64,000 bases of DNA from Candidatus Gastranaerophilales bacterium (GCA_900769645.1 CAAGHI010000044.1:1-64000), one strand, 5' to 3'. Numbered from the stretch's first letter, positions 9,286-18,202 are shown. Numbers and translations: made by a program. Notes: generated by a model from the sequence alone, not told the origin.

Positions 9286-9927
9286 ATGCCAAAATTCAAC
9301 TTAATGTCATATATTATGCCACCGGAAGATAAAATGTTTTTCACTTATTTTCAGGACAGCGCAGAGATTTGCCAGAAAACAGCAAGACTTTATGACAGAA
9401 TTATGCACGATAAATTAACTGATGAGTATAAAGAAAAAGCTCTTAAATATAAGAAAAAAGGGAAACTTTCATATAAAGCTGTTTTGAAACAGTTAAACAA
9501 AAGTTTTATCACGCCGATTGAGCGAGAAGATATTCAAACAATCGCCGTACAATTGAATAAAATTACTAAAAAAATCGTAAAAGCCTGCTTGAATTTGGAA
9601 GTGTACAGATTAAACGACTACACTGACGAAATGAAAGAACAGGCTTTAACTTTGGTTCAAGCAACTGACAAACTTGCTGAAATCGTAAAATTGTTCAAAA
9701 AAGTTTCTGATGTAGAAAAAATTACTAAATTAAACATTGAAATGAAAGAAATCGAAGCTCACGGAGACGAAATTCACCGTCGTGCAATGGGCAACCTTTT
9801 CTCAGGCAAGTATGAAGCTCTTGAAGTTATCAAACTCAGAGATATGTACAAAGAAATTGAAAACGCCTTTGATGCTTGTTTCTACGTTACAGACACTATT
9901 TTGAACGTAGTTTTGAAGCAGTCATAG
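9286..9927 (+). CDS. DUF47 family PhoU-like phosphate transport regulator
   Basis: A 213-residue all-helical protein of the DUF47 (PhoU-related) family, encoded just before the phosphate permease pit. Such proteins are thought to regulate their partner PiT transporter. Typical segments are EICQKTARLYD, DEIHRRAMGNLFSGKYEALEVIKLRDMYKEIENAFDAC-type helices and the VTDTILNVVLK end. The start at 9286 (MPKFNLM) follows AAGGAAGG. The reading frame stays open upstream to 9238, but that extension lacks a ribosome site. Probably one operon with the next gene, 111 bases downstream. Confidence 0.88.
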   Translation: MPKFNLMSYIMPPEDKMFFTYFQDSAEICQKTARLYDRIMHDKLTDEYKEKALKYKKKGKLSYKAVLKQLNKSFITPIEREDIQTIAVQLNKITKKIVKACLNLEVYRLNDYTDEMKEQALTLVQATDKLAEIVKLFKKVSDVEKITKLNIEMKEIEAHGDEIHRRAMGNLFSGKYEALEVIKLRDMYKEIENAFDACFYVTDTILNVVLKQS

Positions 9928-10038
9928 GAAAATTTTGATAAGATTCTTCGCTAATCGCCCTCAAACAACAACGTAACACTCAAAGTAACAGCGATAAGCG
10001 ACAATAACAAAAAGAATTAAGGATAAAAATAAAAATCA

Positions 10039-11052
10039 ATGATAACAATTTTAATATTAATAGCCGTAGTTGCTGTTGCGCTTGCATTTGAATTCATAAA
10101 CGGATTTCACGATTGTGCAAATGCTATCGCAACGGTTGTATCCACAAAAGTTTTATCACCAAAACAAGCTGTGCTATTCGGTGCAAGTCTTGAATTTATC
10201 GGGGCATTGACCGGTACCCACGTTGCCAAAACAATAGGCTCTGGCATTGTAAACGCTGATATGATTACATTGACAGTAATTTTCTGTGCCTTACTTGCCG
10301 CAGTTATTTGGAACTTGTTCACTTGGTGGTTGGGACTTCCTTCAAGTTCCTCTCACGCACTAATCGGTGGACTTTTGGGTGCTGCTATTGTAAAAGCCGG
10401 AACAAGTGTTGTTCACTTCCACACGTTGATGGACAAGGTTATAATCCCTATGTTTACATCTCCAATGTTAGGATTTTGTGTTGGATTTACCCTAATGCTT
10501 TTAATCGCTTGGATAGTAATTATTCTCAGAGAAACGCCAAACACTGTAAACAAGCAGTTTAGAAAATTGCAACTTTTATCTGCCGGCATGATGGCTTTGA
10601 GCCACGGTTCAAATGATGCCCAAAAGACAATGGGTATAATAACTTTGGCATTACTTGCAGGTGGAGTGCTTAACCCTGATCCAACCGGAGGATTTGAAAT
10701 TCCGTTGTATGTAATCATTGCTTGTGCATTGACGATGGCAGCCGGAACAATGAATGGCGGCTGGAAAATTATTAAAACAATGGGACACAAAATCATCAAG
10801 CTTAAACCAATCCACGGTTTTGCAGCAGAAACATCAGCTGCCGGTTTGATTTTAACAGCATCACACTTTGGTATTCCATTGAGTACAACTCACGTAATTT
10901 CAACAGCAATTATGGGCGTAGGTTCAACTTTCCATGCGCACGCCGTAAAATGGAGAATTGTCGGAAACATTGTAATCGCTTGGGTTGTAACAATTCCTGC
11001 TTGTATGATTATTTCATCAATTATTTACTTTTTGATTTATAAAATTGTATAA
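10039..11052 (+). CDS. pit: Low-affinity inorganic phosphate transporter, PiT family
   Basis: A proton- or sodium-coupled phosphate permease of the inner membrane. The 337-residue protein has about ten hydrophobic helices. Both inverted PiT signatures are visible: GFHDCANAIAT near residue 22 and SHGSNDAQKTMG near residue 189. The repeated STTHVIS and SSSHALIGG loops are also present. It follows the DUF47 regulator and is probably co-transcribed with it. The gene ends just before the REP-flanked transposase. Confidence 0.94.
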   Translation: MITILILIAVVAVALAFEFINGFHDCANAIATVVSTKVLSPKQAVLFGASLEFIGALTGTHVAKTIGSGIVNADMITLTVIFCALLAAVIWNLFTWWLGLPSSSSHALIGGLLGAAIVKAGTSVVHFHTLMDKVIIPMFTSPMLGFCVGFTLMLLIAWIVIILRETPNTVNKQFRKLQLLSAGMMALSHGSNDAQKTMGIITLALLAGGVLNPDPTGGFEIPLYVIIACALTMAAGTMNGGWKIIKTMGHKIIKLKPIHGFAAETSAAGLILTASHFGIPLSTTHVISTAIMGVGSTFHAHAVKWRIVGNIVIAWVVTIPACMIISSIIYFLIYKIV

Positions 11053-11066
11053 AGTAAATCGCAATT

Positions 11067-11091
11067 GTAGGTCGGCTTTACCAAGCCGACA
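11067..11091 (+). repeat. REP copy, left flank of the RAYT
   Basis: The palindrome GTCGGCTT-TACC-AAGCCGAC is at 11071-11090, preceded by GTAG. Bases 11062-11091 are identical to 11613-11642 on the other side of the transposase, giving 30-bp direct repeats. Confidence 0.9.
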
Positions 11092-11109
11092 TTTAACTAA
11101 GACAAATTA

Positions 11110-11610
11110 TTGAATTATAAACGTTTATATTTAGAAAATAGCTATATATTTGGAACTATTGTTACAAATAAAAGATTGCCCATATTAATACAAAACATAG
11201 AAATTCTAAGACAGGCATGGTTAAACACATCTCAAATTTACAATTATAAATTAATTGCTTATACTGTACAACCAGACCATATTCACTTTATAATTTATCC
11301 AAAAAACATTCATGATTATCCTAAAATTATAAAATCTTTTAAATATTCATTTACTAAAAATGTCGGCTTGGTAAAGCCGACCTACTCAAAGGTTTGGCAA
11401 AATAGATATTGGAAACACACTATTAGAGACGAAAAAGACTTATACAGACATTTAGATTATATTCATTATAATTCAATAAAACATCTCAATATAGTTCCAA
11501 TAGAATGGCAATATTCTTCTTTCAAAAAATTTATGCAAATTGGAATATATGAATACAATTGGTGCAATATAGAAGATAAAAATAATATTAATACTTTAAA
11601 TTATGAATAA
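11110..11610 (+). CDS. REP-associated tyrosine transposase (RAYT, Y1/HUH type)
   Basis: Single-strand DNA transposase of the Y1 HUH class. The metal-binding HxH is at residues 57-59 (PDHIHF). The probable catalytic tyrosine lies in DYIHYNSIKH (Y117 or Y120). The frame starts at TTG 11110, with no ATG nearby. The gene is bracketed by identical REP repeats, as RAYTs usually are. A third, inverted REP copy lies inside the gene (11361-11385) and encodes residues 85-92 (VGLVKPTY). The 166 residues cover the whole family domain, so the enzyme may be active. It is the likely source of the REP repeats scattered through the window. Confidence 0.9.
   Translation: MNYKRLYLENSYIFGTIVTNKRLPILIQNIEILRQAWLNTSQIYNYKLIAYTVQPDHIHFIIYPKNIHDYPKIIKSFKYSFTKNVGLVKPTYSKVWQNRYWKHTIRDEKDLYRHLDYIHYNSIKHLNIVPIEWQYSSFKKFMQIGIYEYNWCNIEDKNNINTLNYE
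11361..11385 (-). repeat. REP copy inside the RAYT reading frame
   Basis: This is the exact reverse complement of the 25-bp REP unit flanking the gene. It is read in frame as VGLVKPTY, between the HUH domain and the VWQNRYW segment. Confidence 0.9.
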
Positions 11611-11617
11611 TTCAATT

Positions 11618-11642
11618 GTAGGTCGGCTTTACCAAGCCGACA
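11618..11642 (+). repeat. REP copy, right flank of the RAYT
   Basis: Same orientation and sequence as the left copy. It starts eight bases after the transposase stop codon and abuts the end of the convergent gene at 11655. Confidence 0.9.
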
Positions 11643-11654
11643 AAATATCCACCC

Positions 11655-12326
11655 CTATCTAGCTTCTTTAACAACAACTATTGTTTCTTCGATTTCTGTT
11701 TTCAAGTAATCCAATTGTTGGTCGATGACATTTTCATTATACAAATATCCGGCGCCTGTGTATGCCAAGTATGGCTTGTATTTTTCAGCTTCTTGGCGAA
11801 GTGTTGCAACTGATTTTGTATGCGAACTCAATTCCTGAAGTTTCACAAATGAAACATAGTGACTTTCAGGTTTTCCATTATATTTTTCTGCCAAATACTC
11901 AACTGACTTGTTGAAAAAATAGGCTTTTGCGTTAAATTTTTGAACGTCATATTTTTTTTCAATGCAAAGTAAAAGATTTTCAAGTTGTGGCAAAATATCT
12001 TCATTAAGTTCGTTTATGTAGGGTGAAGTTTTGTCTTGTTTAAGAATAATATTTACAAATGCGGGGTTTTCACGAGGAACAGGTTTAATTTCTTGCGAAG
12101 AGTTGAAATCTTTCGTCGCTTCAACAAGAGGTTTGCTGATTTTTGGCTCATTTGTTTTAAAGTTTTTAGAAACATCAGGAAGTGTTCCGACATAACCACG
12201 TCCGTCAGGCTGAACTTCAACTTGTGATGTGTCGACTTTAGCGGTATCTTTCTTTTTCCACCCCCAAGCAAAACAGCTTGACGTCGTCATTATTAAAACT
12301 AAAAACAAAACAGCTAACTTCTTCAT
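11655..12326 (-). CDS. Uncharacterised exported protein
   Basis: A 223-residue protein that I do not recognise. A clear Sec signal peptide (MKKLAVLFLVLIM...CFA) is followed by WGWKKKD, so the mature protein is probably periplasmic. A cysteine near the cleavage site could make it a lipoprotein, but the lipobox is weak. The rest is helical with many charged residues and no domain I can name. It is divergent from nothing obvious: the next minus-strand gene at 12380 ends 53 bases upstream of its start, so the two may be in one operon. Confidence 0.7.
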   Translation of the reverse strand: MKKLAVLFLVLIMTTSSCFAWGWKKKDTAKVDTSQVEVQPDGRGYVGTLPDVSKNFKTNEPKISKPLVEATKDFNSSQEIKPVPRENPAFVNIILKQDKTSPYINELNEDILPQLENLLLCIEKKYDVQKFNAKAYFFNKSVEYLAEKYNGKPESHYVSFVKLQELSSHTKSVATLRQEAEKYKPYLAYTGAGYLYNENVIDQQLDYLKTEIEETIVVVKEAR

Positions 12327-12379
12327 ACCATAATTATAATTGCGGTATGAAAAAAGTCATCATTTGTTTAATTTATTTC

Positions 12380-12889
12380 TTACCGTTTTTTAGATTTAAA
12401 AAGTCCTGTGAACCAATTCCAACCTTTTTGGAAGAAGTTACAAGTCGCTTGCCAGCCTTTTTTCAAATAACCACCGGCAGAATTCCAACCTTTCTTGAAA
12501 AAGTTTCCGACTGATTTCGCTTTTTTAGAAATCCAATTTCCAGTAGATTTAAAGCCAACTTTGTTCCAAGCATTTTTTGCCCAAGGAACAAGTTTTGATT
12601 TGAATTTAAAACCACCAAAAATCAAAGCACCAAGCGCAAGTCCGCCAAATACCCATTTTTTCCAAGATGAAGGTTTTGCGACATCTTTTCTGTCACTATT
12701 CATTTTAAATTCATCGATTTTAGGTTGACTTAAATTTGTCATTGTAGGCGGTTGACCGTTGAAAGGATTAGGATTTGCCGGATTTCCTACATATCTCAAA
12801 GGTTGCCCCATGATATACGATGCTGCGTCAAAATCAATAACACCGTTTTGTGCTAACATATCCAAATTTCCAGCCCAATTACAAGACAT
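12380..12889 (-). CDS. Uncharacterised protein with a membrane segment and repeated Lys-Gly-Trp tail
   Basis: A 169-residue protein of unknown function. It begins MSCNWAGN, has an Asn/Pro/Gln-rich part (residues 30-55) and one hydrophobic stretch at about 78-95 (WVFGGLALGALIFGGF). Its tail is a chain of short amphipathic units with the theme FFKKGW / YLKKGW / FFQKGW / NWFTG, very rich in Lys, Trp, Gly and Phe. Such a tail could lie on or insert into a membrane. An AAAGG ribosome site precedes the start. No signal peptide is seen. Confidence 0.7.
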   Translation of the reverse strand: MSCNWAGNLDMLAQNGVIDFDAASYIMGQPLRYVGNPANPNPFNGQPPTMTNLSQPKIDEFKMNSDRKDVAKPSSWKKWVFGGLALGALIFGGFKFKSKLVPWAKNAWNKVGFKSTGNWISKKAKSVGNFFKKGWNSAGGYLKKGWQATCNFFQKGWNWFTGLFKSKKR

Positions 12890-12981
12890 AATATAACCTT
12901 TTATTTTTCTACCTTATCTATATAAAGTTTTTTTGTAATACAAAATTGCTTTTTTAGTGTTTATTTGTTAAATTTTGTAAT

Positions 12982-14625
12982 ATGAAAGACTTTTTTATTG
13001 AAAATAAATTCCTCGTAATATTGTGGCTATTGTGCCTTGTAGGGCTTTTTATGTTTCTTGGTCATTATTCGGGAATATTGATTGATTTTGGACGTGAAGT
13101 TTATTATCCGCAAGAAATTTTGAGCGGAAAAGTTTTGTATAAGGATTTGTTCAATATTTATGGGCCTTTGGCGTATCAGATAAACGCGATTTTGTATAAA
13201 TTTTTTGGTATAAAGCTTTCTACATTGTATGGTGTTGGAATTTTTACATCTTTGTTAACAGTTAGTGGAATTTATCTTGTTGCACAAAAGTTTTTGTCAA
13301 AGTTTTTGAGTTTTGCAATCGGAGTTTTCACAATCGCTGTCGGCGTTGCAACCACAAGCCTTTTCAACTTCCATTTTCCATATTCTTGGGCTGTTTTGTA
13401 TGGATTGATTGCATTTTTATTTTCTCTTTATTTTTTGTTGAAATTTTCTGATGACAAAAATGTGCAAAATCTTTGTATCAGCTCGTTTTTGGCTGGAGTT
13501 GCCGTAACTTGTAAATATGACTTTTTACTATATGCATTCGTTATTTTGGCAATAATTGTAAGGTCAAAAAACTGGAAAGCGCTTTTGGCATTTGTAATTG
13601 TGCCGATTTTGAGCTTTGGTGCACTGTTTGCACAAGGTTTGAGGGTTGAAAGCCTTATAAATTCACTTGCAACAACATCTCTTATGGCAAAAAGCAAGAC
13701 CTTGACCTATTTTTACCAAAACAGCGGAATTTATTTTCACCCTAAAGTTCCGATGGCTGATTTCACTTTGTTTTTGAAATTTGTAATTCCGTTTGGTGCA
13801 ATACTTTCAAGCTGCTATTTGTTTGGCAAAAAACGAGTTCCTTCAATACTTTTGGGCATAGTTGGTTGGATTTTATTCCTTTTAATATTTGACACAAAAT
13901 ATTCTCTCGGATTTTTACCAATTTTGATATTTATTTTGTACGGAATTCAGATTTTCAAAACCGTAACAAAAAAAATTGATGTGGATTTCAAATTAGTTTT
14001 GCTCGGAGTTTCAACAATTGCAGTATGTGCAAAAGTCTTTTGGGTATTGCTTTTGGGCAGTTATGGAAATTATTATATTTCGATTGCTTTGGTTGCGTTA
14101 TTCGCATTAATTTTCAAATATCTTCCGCAAAAACTCGAAAAAATGACTGGAATATACGTGCTTGTGGCAAGTTTAGTTATTCTTTTGGCAAACTTAAATT
14201 CGTTAAGCTTTGCAAATCACAAGGTTTCAACACCGCTCGGCTCGATTTACACTGAAAATTCTCTTGCCAAAAGTTCAAATCAGCTCATCGATTTTATCAA
14301 TAAAAACACCAAAAAAGACGATAAAATCGTGATTTTCCCAGAGGGAATGACGATTAATTTTCTTGCTCAAAGGCACTCTGATGATTATTACAACTCGCTT
14401 TTGCCACTTTACACAGAAACATTTGGCGAAGAGAAAATTATTAATCACTACAAAGAAAAATTGCCTGAATTCGTGATTTTTAATAACCTTGATATGAAAG
14501 ATTATTATTTCAGATATATTTGTCAGGATTATGCGTTGGAATTTTGCGGATTTGTTCAAGATAACTACGAATTTCAAACAGTTATCGGTAACGAATTCAG
14601 GTATTTGATTTTTAAGCGAAAATAA
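12982..14625 (+). CDS. GT-C membrane glycosyltransferase, family 39-like
   Basis: A 547-residue polytopic protein with about eleven hydrophobic helices in the first 410 residues and a soluble C-terminal part. The first outer loop carries DFGREVYYPQEILSGKVLYKD...YGPL. This matches the catalytic-Asp loop of GT39/ArnT-like transferases, which move sugars from lipid carriers onto lipid or protein at the outer face of the inner membrane. Donor and acceptor are unknown. It lies 48 bases upstream of metG on the same strand. No ribosome site is clear. Confidence 0.82.
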   Translation: MKDFFIENKFLVILWLLCLVGLFMFLGHYSGILIDFGREVYYPQEILSGKVLYKDLFNIYGPLAYQINAILYKFFGIKLSTLYGVGIFTSLLTVSGIYLVAQKFLSKFLSFAIGVFTIAVGVATTSLFNFHFPYSWAVLYGLIAFLFSLYFLLKFSDDKNVQNLCISSFLAGVAVTCKYDFLLYAFVILAIIVRSKNWKALLAFVIVPILSFGALFAQGLRVESLINSLATTSLMAKSKTLTYFYQNSGIYFHPKVPMADFTLFLKFVIPFGAILSSCYLFGKKRVPSILLGIVGWILFLLIFDTKYSLGFLPILIFILYGIQIFKTVTKKIDVDFKLVLLGVSTIAVCAKVFWVLLLGSYGNYYISIALVALFALIFKYLPQKLEKMTGIYVLVASLVILLANLNSLSFANHKVSTPLGSIYTENSLAKSSNQLIDFINKNTKKDDKIVIFPEGMTINFLAQRHSDDYYNSLLPLYTETFGEEKIINHYKEKLPEFVIFNNLDMKDYYFRYICQDYALEFCGFVQDNYEFQTVIGNEFRYLIFKRK

Positions 14626-14673
14626 AATCTTTTTATGCTAAACTAAAAACATTGAAAGAATAATGGAGAAAAA

Positions 14674-16236
14674 ATGGAAAAATTTTACTTAACAACAGCA
14701 ATTGACTACGTAAACGGTGCTCCACATATCGGTCACGCTTACGAAAAAATCTTGTCTGATATTATTACAAGACACTATACACAACGTTGTGATGACGTAT
14801 ATATGCTTACAGGTACTGATGAACACGGTATTAAAATCCAAAAAACGGCAGCAAGCAAGGGTATTAGCCCGAAAGAACTTTGTGATGCAAACGCACAAAA
14901 ATTCAAAGATGCTTGGAAAGCCCTTGATATCAACTATTCACAATTCATCAGAACCACAGACGAAGATCACGAAAAAATTGTTCAACATATTTTTGAAAAA
15001 CTTTTGGCACAAGGCGATATCTACAAAAATTCTTATGAAGGCTTGTACTGTACAGGTTGCGAATGCTTTTTGAACCCGAAAGACTTGACAGAAGATGGTC
15101 TTTGCCCTGACCACCAAAAGAAACCGGAAGTTGTTAAGGAAGAAAATTATTTCTTCAAACTTTCAAAATACAAAGATGCAATCATCAAACATATCAAGGA
15201 ACACCCAGATTTTATCTTGCCAGAATTCAGAGCTAATGAAGTTTTGAACCAGTTGGAAGATATTCAAGACATCTCTGTTTCTCGTGCAAAATCAAATGTA
15301 CAATGGGGAATTGATGTTTTGTCAGATCCTGAACAATCAATCTATGTTTGGATTGATGCGCTTTCAAACTATATTACAGCACTCGGATATGATACAGAAA
15401 ACCCGTCTGAAAAATTCAAAAAATATTGGCCGGCAGATGTTCACGTAATCGGTAAAGATATTTTGAAATTCCACAGTATCTATTGGCCGGCATTCTTGAT
15501 GGCGTTGGATTTGCCGTTACCAAAACATATTTTTGCGCACGGTTGGATTACGATTGACGAATCAAAAATGTCAAAATCTTTGGGCAACGTAATTTCTCCA
15601 ACATCTGTTTTGGAAACTTTCAACCTTGAAACCCCTGATGCATTCAGATATTACATGGCATCATCTGCACCTTGCGGACGTGACGGAAACTACTCTGACA
15701 ACGATTTCAAGGAAAAAGTCAACGCACACCTTGCAAACAGCATGGGAAATCTTTTAAACAGAACACTTTCTATGTTGGTTAAGTATTTTGATGGCGAAGT
15801 TAAGGCTGAATTCAAAGCTGAAAATCCACTTGCGAAAAAGGCTTTGGGCACAGTTCAAATTGTTAAAAACCACTTTGACAACTTTGAAATTTCAGAAGCC
15901 GCTCTTGCAATAAATTCGCTAGTTGATGTAACAAACAAGTACGTTCAAGACAACGCACCTTGGACTTTGGCAAAAGAAGAAAAAATGACAGAATGCGGAC
16001 AAGTTTTGGTAAATGTGCTTGATATTATGTGCATAGTCGCAGCTTTGATTTACCCATACTGCCCGAATATCGCTGCTGATATGGCTAGACAATTGTCATT
16101 CGATTTACACACAAAACTTGATGACTTGAAAACTGACAACATCAAACTCGGAAAACTTATCGAAAAAGAAGATATTAAACCGGTATTTTTGAGAGTTGAC
16201 TCTGAACTTGCGGACAAATCAGCTAAAAAGGCATAA
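14674..16236 (+). CDS. metG: Methionyl-tRNA synthetase
   Basis: Class I synthetase that charges tRNA-Met. HIGH is at residues 18-21 and KMSKS near residue 298. The CP1 knuckle has CTGCECF and LCPDH, so one zinc site may have Cys3-His ligands. The anticodon-binding helical domain follows. At 520 residues it lacks the extra C-terminal dimerisation domain found in some bacterial enzymes, a common short form. GGAGA precedes the ATG. Confidence 0.96.
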   Translation: MEKFYLTTAIDYVNGAPHIGHAYEKILSDIITRHYTQRCDDVYMLTGTDEHGIKIQKTAASKGISPKELCDANAQKFKDAWKALDINYSQFIRTTDEDHEKIVQHIFEKLLAQGDIYKNSYEGLYCTGCECFLNPKDLTEDGLCPDHQKKPEVVKEENYFFKLSKYKDAIIKHIKEHPDFILPEFRANEVLNQLEDIQDISVSRAKSNVQWGIDVLSDPEQSIYVWIDALSNYITALGYDTENPSEKFKKYWPADVHVIGKDILKFHSIYWPAFLMALDLPLPKHIFAHGWITIDESKMSKSLGNVISPTSVLETFNLETPDAFRYYMASSAPCGRDGNYSDNDFKEKVNAHLANSMGNLLNRTLSMLVKYFDGEVKAEFKAENPLAKKALGTVQIVKNHFDNFEISEAALAINSLVDVTNKYVQDNAPWTLAKEEKMTECGQVLVNVLDIMCIVAALIYPYCPNIAADMARQLSFDLHTKLDDLKTDNIKLGKLIEKEDIKPVFLRVDSELADKSAKKA

Positions 16237-16314
16237 AAATTGCCCAAAAGTCGGATAAAAAATTATTTTTCCCTTCTTAAAATGAGCGTGTAGTTCAAAA
16301 TTAAGGAGGGAAAA

Positions 16315-16617
16315 ATGTTTTATAACGTATTGAAAGTTAAGGAACTTGGTACAACTGATAAGAAATTTGAAAAAGAAACCCTGATGGAGCATAACGATAG
16401 CAGTTTGTCGATTGTTTCATTGAAAAAAGAGGAAATTATTGACACTCACACATCTCTTTGTGATGCAGCAGTAATAGTTGTTGATGGAGAAATCGAACTT
16501 CACTTTGACGCAGAAAAATTCAAAGTTGAAAAAGGCGAAATGTTAATGTTCAAAAAAGACACCGAACACAAGGTTTTGGCACTAAAAGACAGTAGATTTT
16601 TGTTGATAAAGATTTAA
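16315..16617 (+). CDS. Small cupin-fold protein
   Basis: A 100-residue single-domain cupin. The double-stranded beta-helix pattern is visible: IDTHTSLCDAAVIVVDGEIEL, then FKVEKGEMLMFKKDTEHKVLALKDSRFLLIKI. The usual first cupin motif has only a partial set of histidines (His at about 44 and about 83), so metal binding is uncertain. An AAGGAGG ribosome site stands directly upstream. Probably a small sensor or sugar-binding protein. The ligand is unknown. Confidence 0.8.
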   Translation: MFYNVLKVKELGTTDKKFEKETLMEHNDSSLSIVSLKKEEIIDTHTSLCDAAVIVVDGEIELHFDAEKFKVEKGEMLMFKKDTEHKVLALKDSRFLLIKI

Positions 16618-16629
16618 GGTACTACACAC

Positions 16630-16857
16630 GTAGGTTGGACATACTTACCCAACATCATGGATTAATAATAAATTAATGATAAGTTAGAGTCTGAATAAGG
16701 CAGAAAATCTACGCTTAATGCTTGATTTTCTGCCTTTTCAGAATGACGACTAAAGTAGTTGCAATTTTCGAAAAACAACTAAACCGTAACTGTCACTCCG
16801 GACTACGATCCGGAGTCTATTTTAATTTAGATAGTAGGTCGGGGTACCACCCCGACA
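16630..16857. repeat. Composite intergenic repeat array: REP, type C, type B, REP
   Basis: The 442-bp gap before the pilin holds no convincing gene. It contains a REP at 16630-16654 (GTAGGTTGG...CCCAACA), an inverted type C palindrome at 16687-16748, the type B palindrome ACTCCGGA...TCCGGAGT at 16795-16816 and a second REP at 16834-16857 (GTAGGTCGGGG...CCCCGACA). The remainder to 17040 has short gcatct/ttgcct motifs of the type E repeat. Confidence 0.75.
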
Positions 16858-17059
16858 GCAAGAATTACGATTTTGATTTTTTACGATGGTGGGATAGGTA
16901 TCTCGCCCTACTTTGCTAATACCGTAATCGACTTTGCATCTTTGCATCTTTGCCTCTTGGCATCTAATTTACGCTTAGCTGCTTTTTCCTCAACCATTGA
17001 AAAAATTTCCAACATAGTGTATAATGAAGATGTATTAGACAAACTCAGGAAGGATTTCG

Positions 17060-17737
17060 ATGAGAAGATTTAAGGCTTTTACTCTAACGGAATTAATGAT
17101 TGCACTTGCTGTAATCGGTGTTTTGGTAGCGATTGTAACACCTGCTATTATGCGTACAAGACCAAATAAAAACAAAATGATGATTAAAAAATCTTATTAC
17201 GAGGTTGAAAAAATCGTTAGCTCGTTGATTAACGATGAAACTCTTTATATTGATGGTCGAGACGCTTGCAATTCACAAGAAGCAAGTAGTGCAAGAGGCG
17301 AATGTAACTGGGGTTTTGATGACTATAAGGCTATTACATACGATGGCGAAACTTATGAAAATGGCACAAAATTCCCAGGATTGTTTGGTGCAAAGTTGAA
17401 TTATAGAACAGCAGATACAACTACCTGGATATATACAACATCAGACGGTGTAACTTGGTATTTAGCCGGTACAGCGAGCAAATGGAGTCATGAAACAACA
17501 AGTAAACCTTCTGACATTACAAATGGTTCAATTATAATTGATGTAAATGGAACAGATGGCCCTAACTGCCGTGAAAACGGGAAAGATCAAGCAGGTGCAG
17601 ATTGTACCGGTAGCGCATCTGATTTTGACCAATACCAAATCAACATATCCGTAACAGGTAAAATGACAATTGATGCGGCTGATATAAGAGCTGCAGAATT
17701 TGTTACAATAAACACATCTCTTAGAGATACAATATAA
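17060..17737 (+). CDS. Type IV pilin-like / pseudopilin protein
   Basis: A 225-residue protein with an N-terminal class III (prepilin) signal: a short basic leader MRRFKA, then FTLTELMIALAVIGVLVAIVTPAI, with the cleavage expected before Phe7 and the conserved Glu at position 5 of the mature protein. The C-terminal globular part is Thr, Asp and Gly rich with two pairs of cysteines, as in secreted pseudopilins. AGGAAGGA precedes the ATG. The stop codon is only four bases from the first helix of RNase P RNA. No other pilus genes lie nearby. Confidence 0.88.
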   Translation: MRRFKAFTLTELMIALAVIGVLVAIVTPAIMRTRPNKNKMMIKKSYYEVEKIVSSLINDETLYIDGRDACNSQEASSARGECNWGFDDYKAITYDGETYENGTKFPGLFGAKLNYRTADTTTWIYTTSDGVTWYLAGTASKWSHETTSKPSDITNGSIIIDVNGTDGPNCRENGKDQAGADCTGSASDFDQYQINISVTGKMTIDAADIRAAEFVTINTSLRDTI

Positions 17738-17741
17738 AGCT

Positions 17742-18196
17742 TAAAGCAGTCGAGCAATCGCGCCTTAACAGGTGAGGAAAGTCCGTGCATTCAAGAACAA
17801 GCAGCCGGAGAAACTCCGGACGGTGTGAACCGGTGGATAGGACCACAGAAATGAGGATTGTAGACAAATGTTGAACTCTCGTCCTCACCCCTTATGGGAG
17901 AGGAAGCAGTCGTTCACGAGCGGTTAGCGAGTGGTATGAGGTGAGGGTTTCTTCAAAAGAAACAATTCAAGACTGCCGATGGGCAGAAATGCCACAGGCG
18001 ATGGTGCAACGGTGAGTTAAGAGCTTCACCAGCGATATTGAAAAATATCGGCTAGGCAACCCCCTGCTGAATGCAAGATTGAAATGAAGGTTAAAGGCTG
18101 TTCGCCCACTTCAAAGAAATCGCTAGAGATTGGGAGTAATCCCAATACCAGACAGATGATTGTTTAGAAACAGAACACGGCTTATGAGCTGCTTTA
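17742..18196 (+). ncRNA. rnpB: RNase P RNA, type A, with a repeat insertion
   Basis: Catalytic RNA that removes tRNA 5' leaders. Helix P1 pairs TAAAGCAG (17742-17749) with CTGCTTTA (18189-18196). The conserved core GAGGAAAGTCCGTGC is at 17774-17788 and the 3' core ACAGAACACGGCTTAT near 18170-18185. At about 455 nt it is longer than the roughly 380 of most type A RNAs. The excess lies between ACAGAAA (17845-17851) and GCCGATGG (17974-17981), where E. coli has about ten bases. The inserted segment matches an intergenic palindromic repeat (see findings). Confidence 0.93.
17881..17948 (+). repeat. Type A palindromic repeat inside rnpB
   Basis: TCCTCACCCC, a short spacer and GGGAGAGGAA are followed by a gcgagtgg-like arm and GGTGAGGG. 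The same order is seen at 53872-53945 in an intergenic region. The outer CCTCACC/GGTGAGG arms can pair, so the insert would fold as a separate hairpin. Confidence 0.8.
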
Positions 18197-18202
18197 TTTA
18201 TT

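Noticed and set aside
16722..17073. Two overlapping frames between the cupin and pilin genes
   Set aside because: They translate repeat DNA (type C, B and REP), and the second overlaps the pilin start out of frame.
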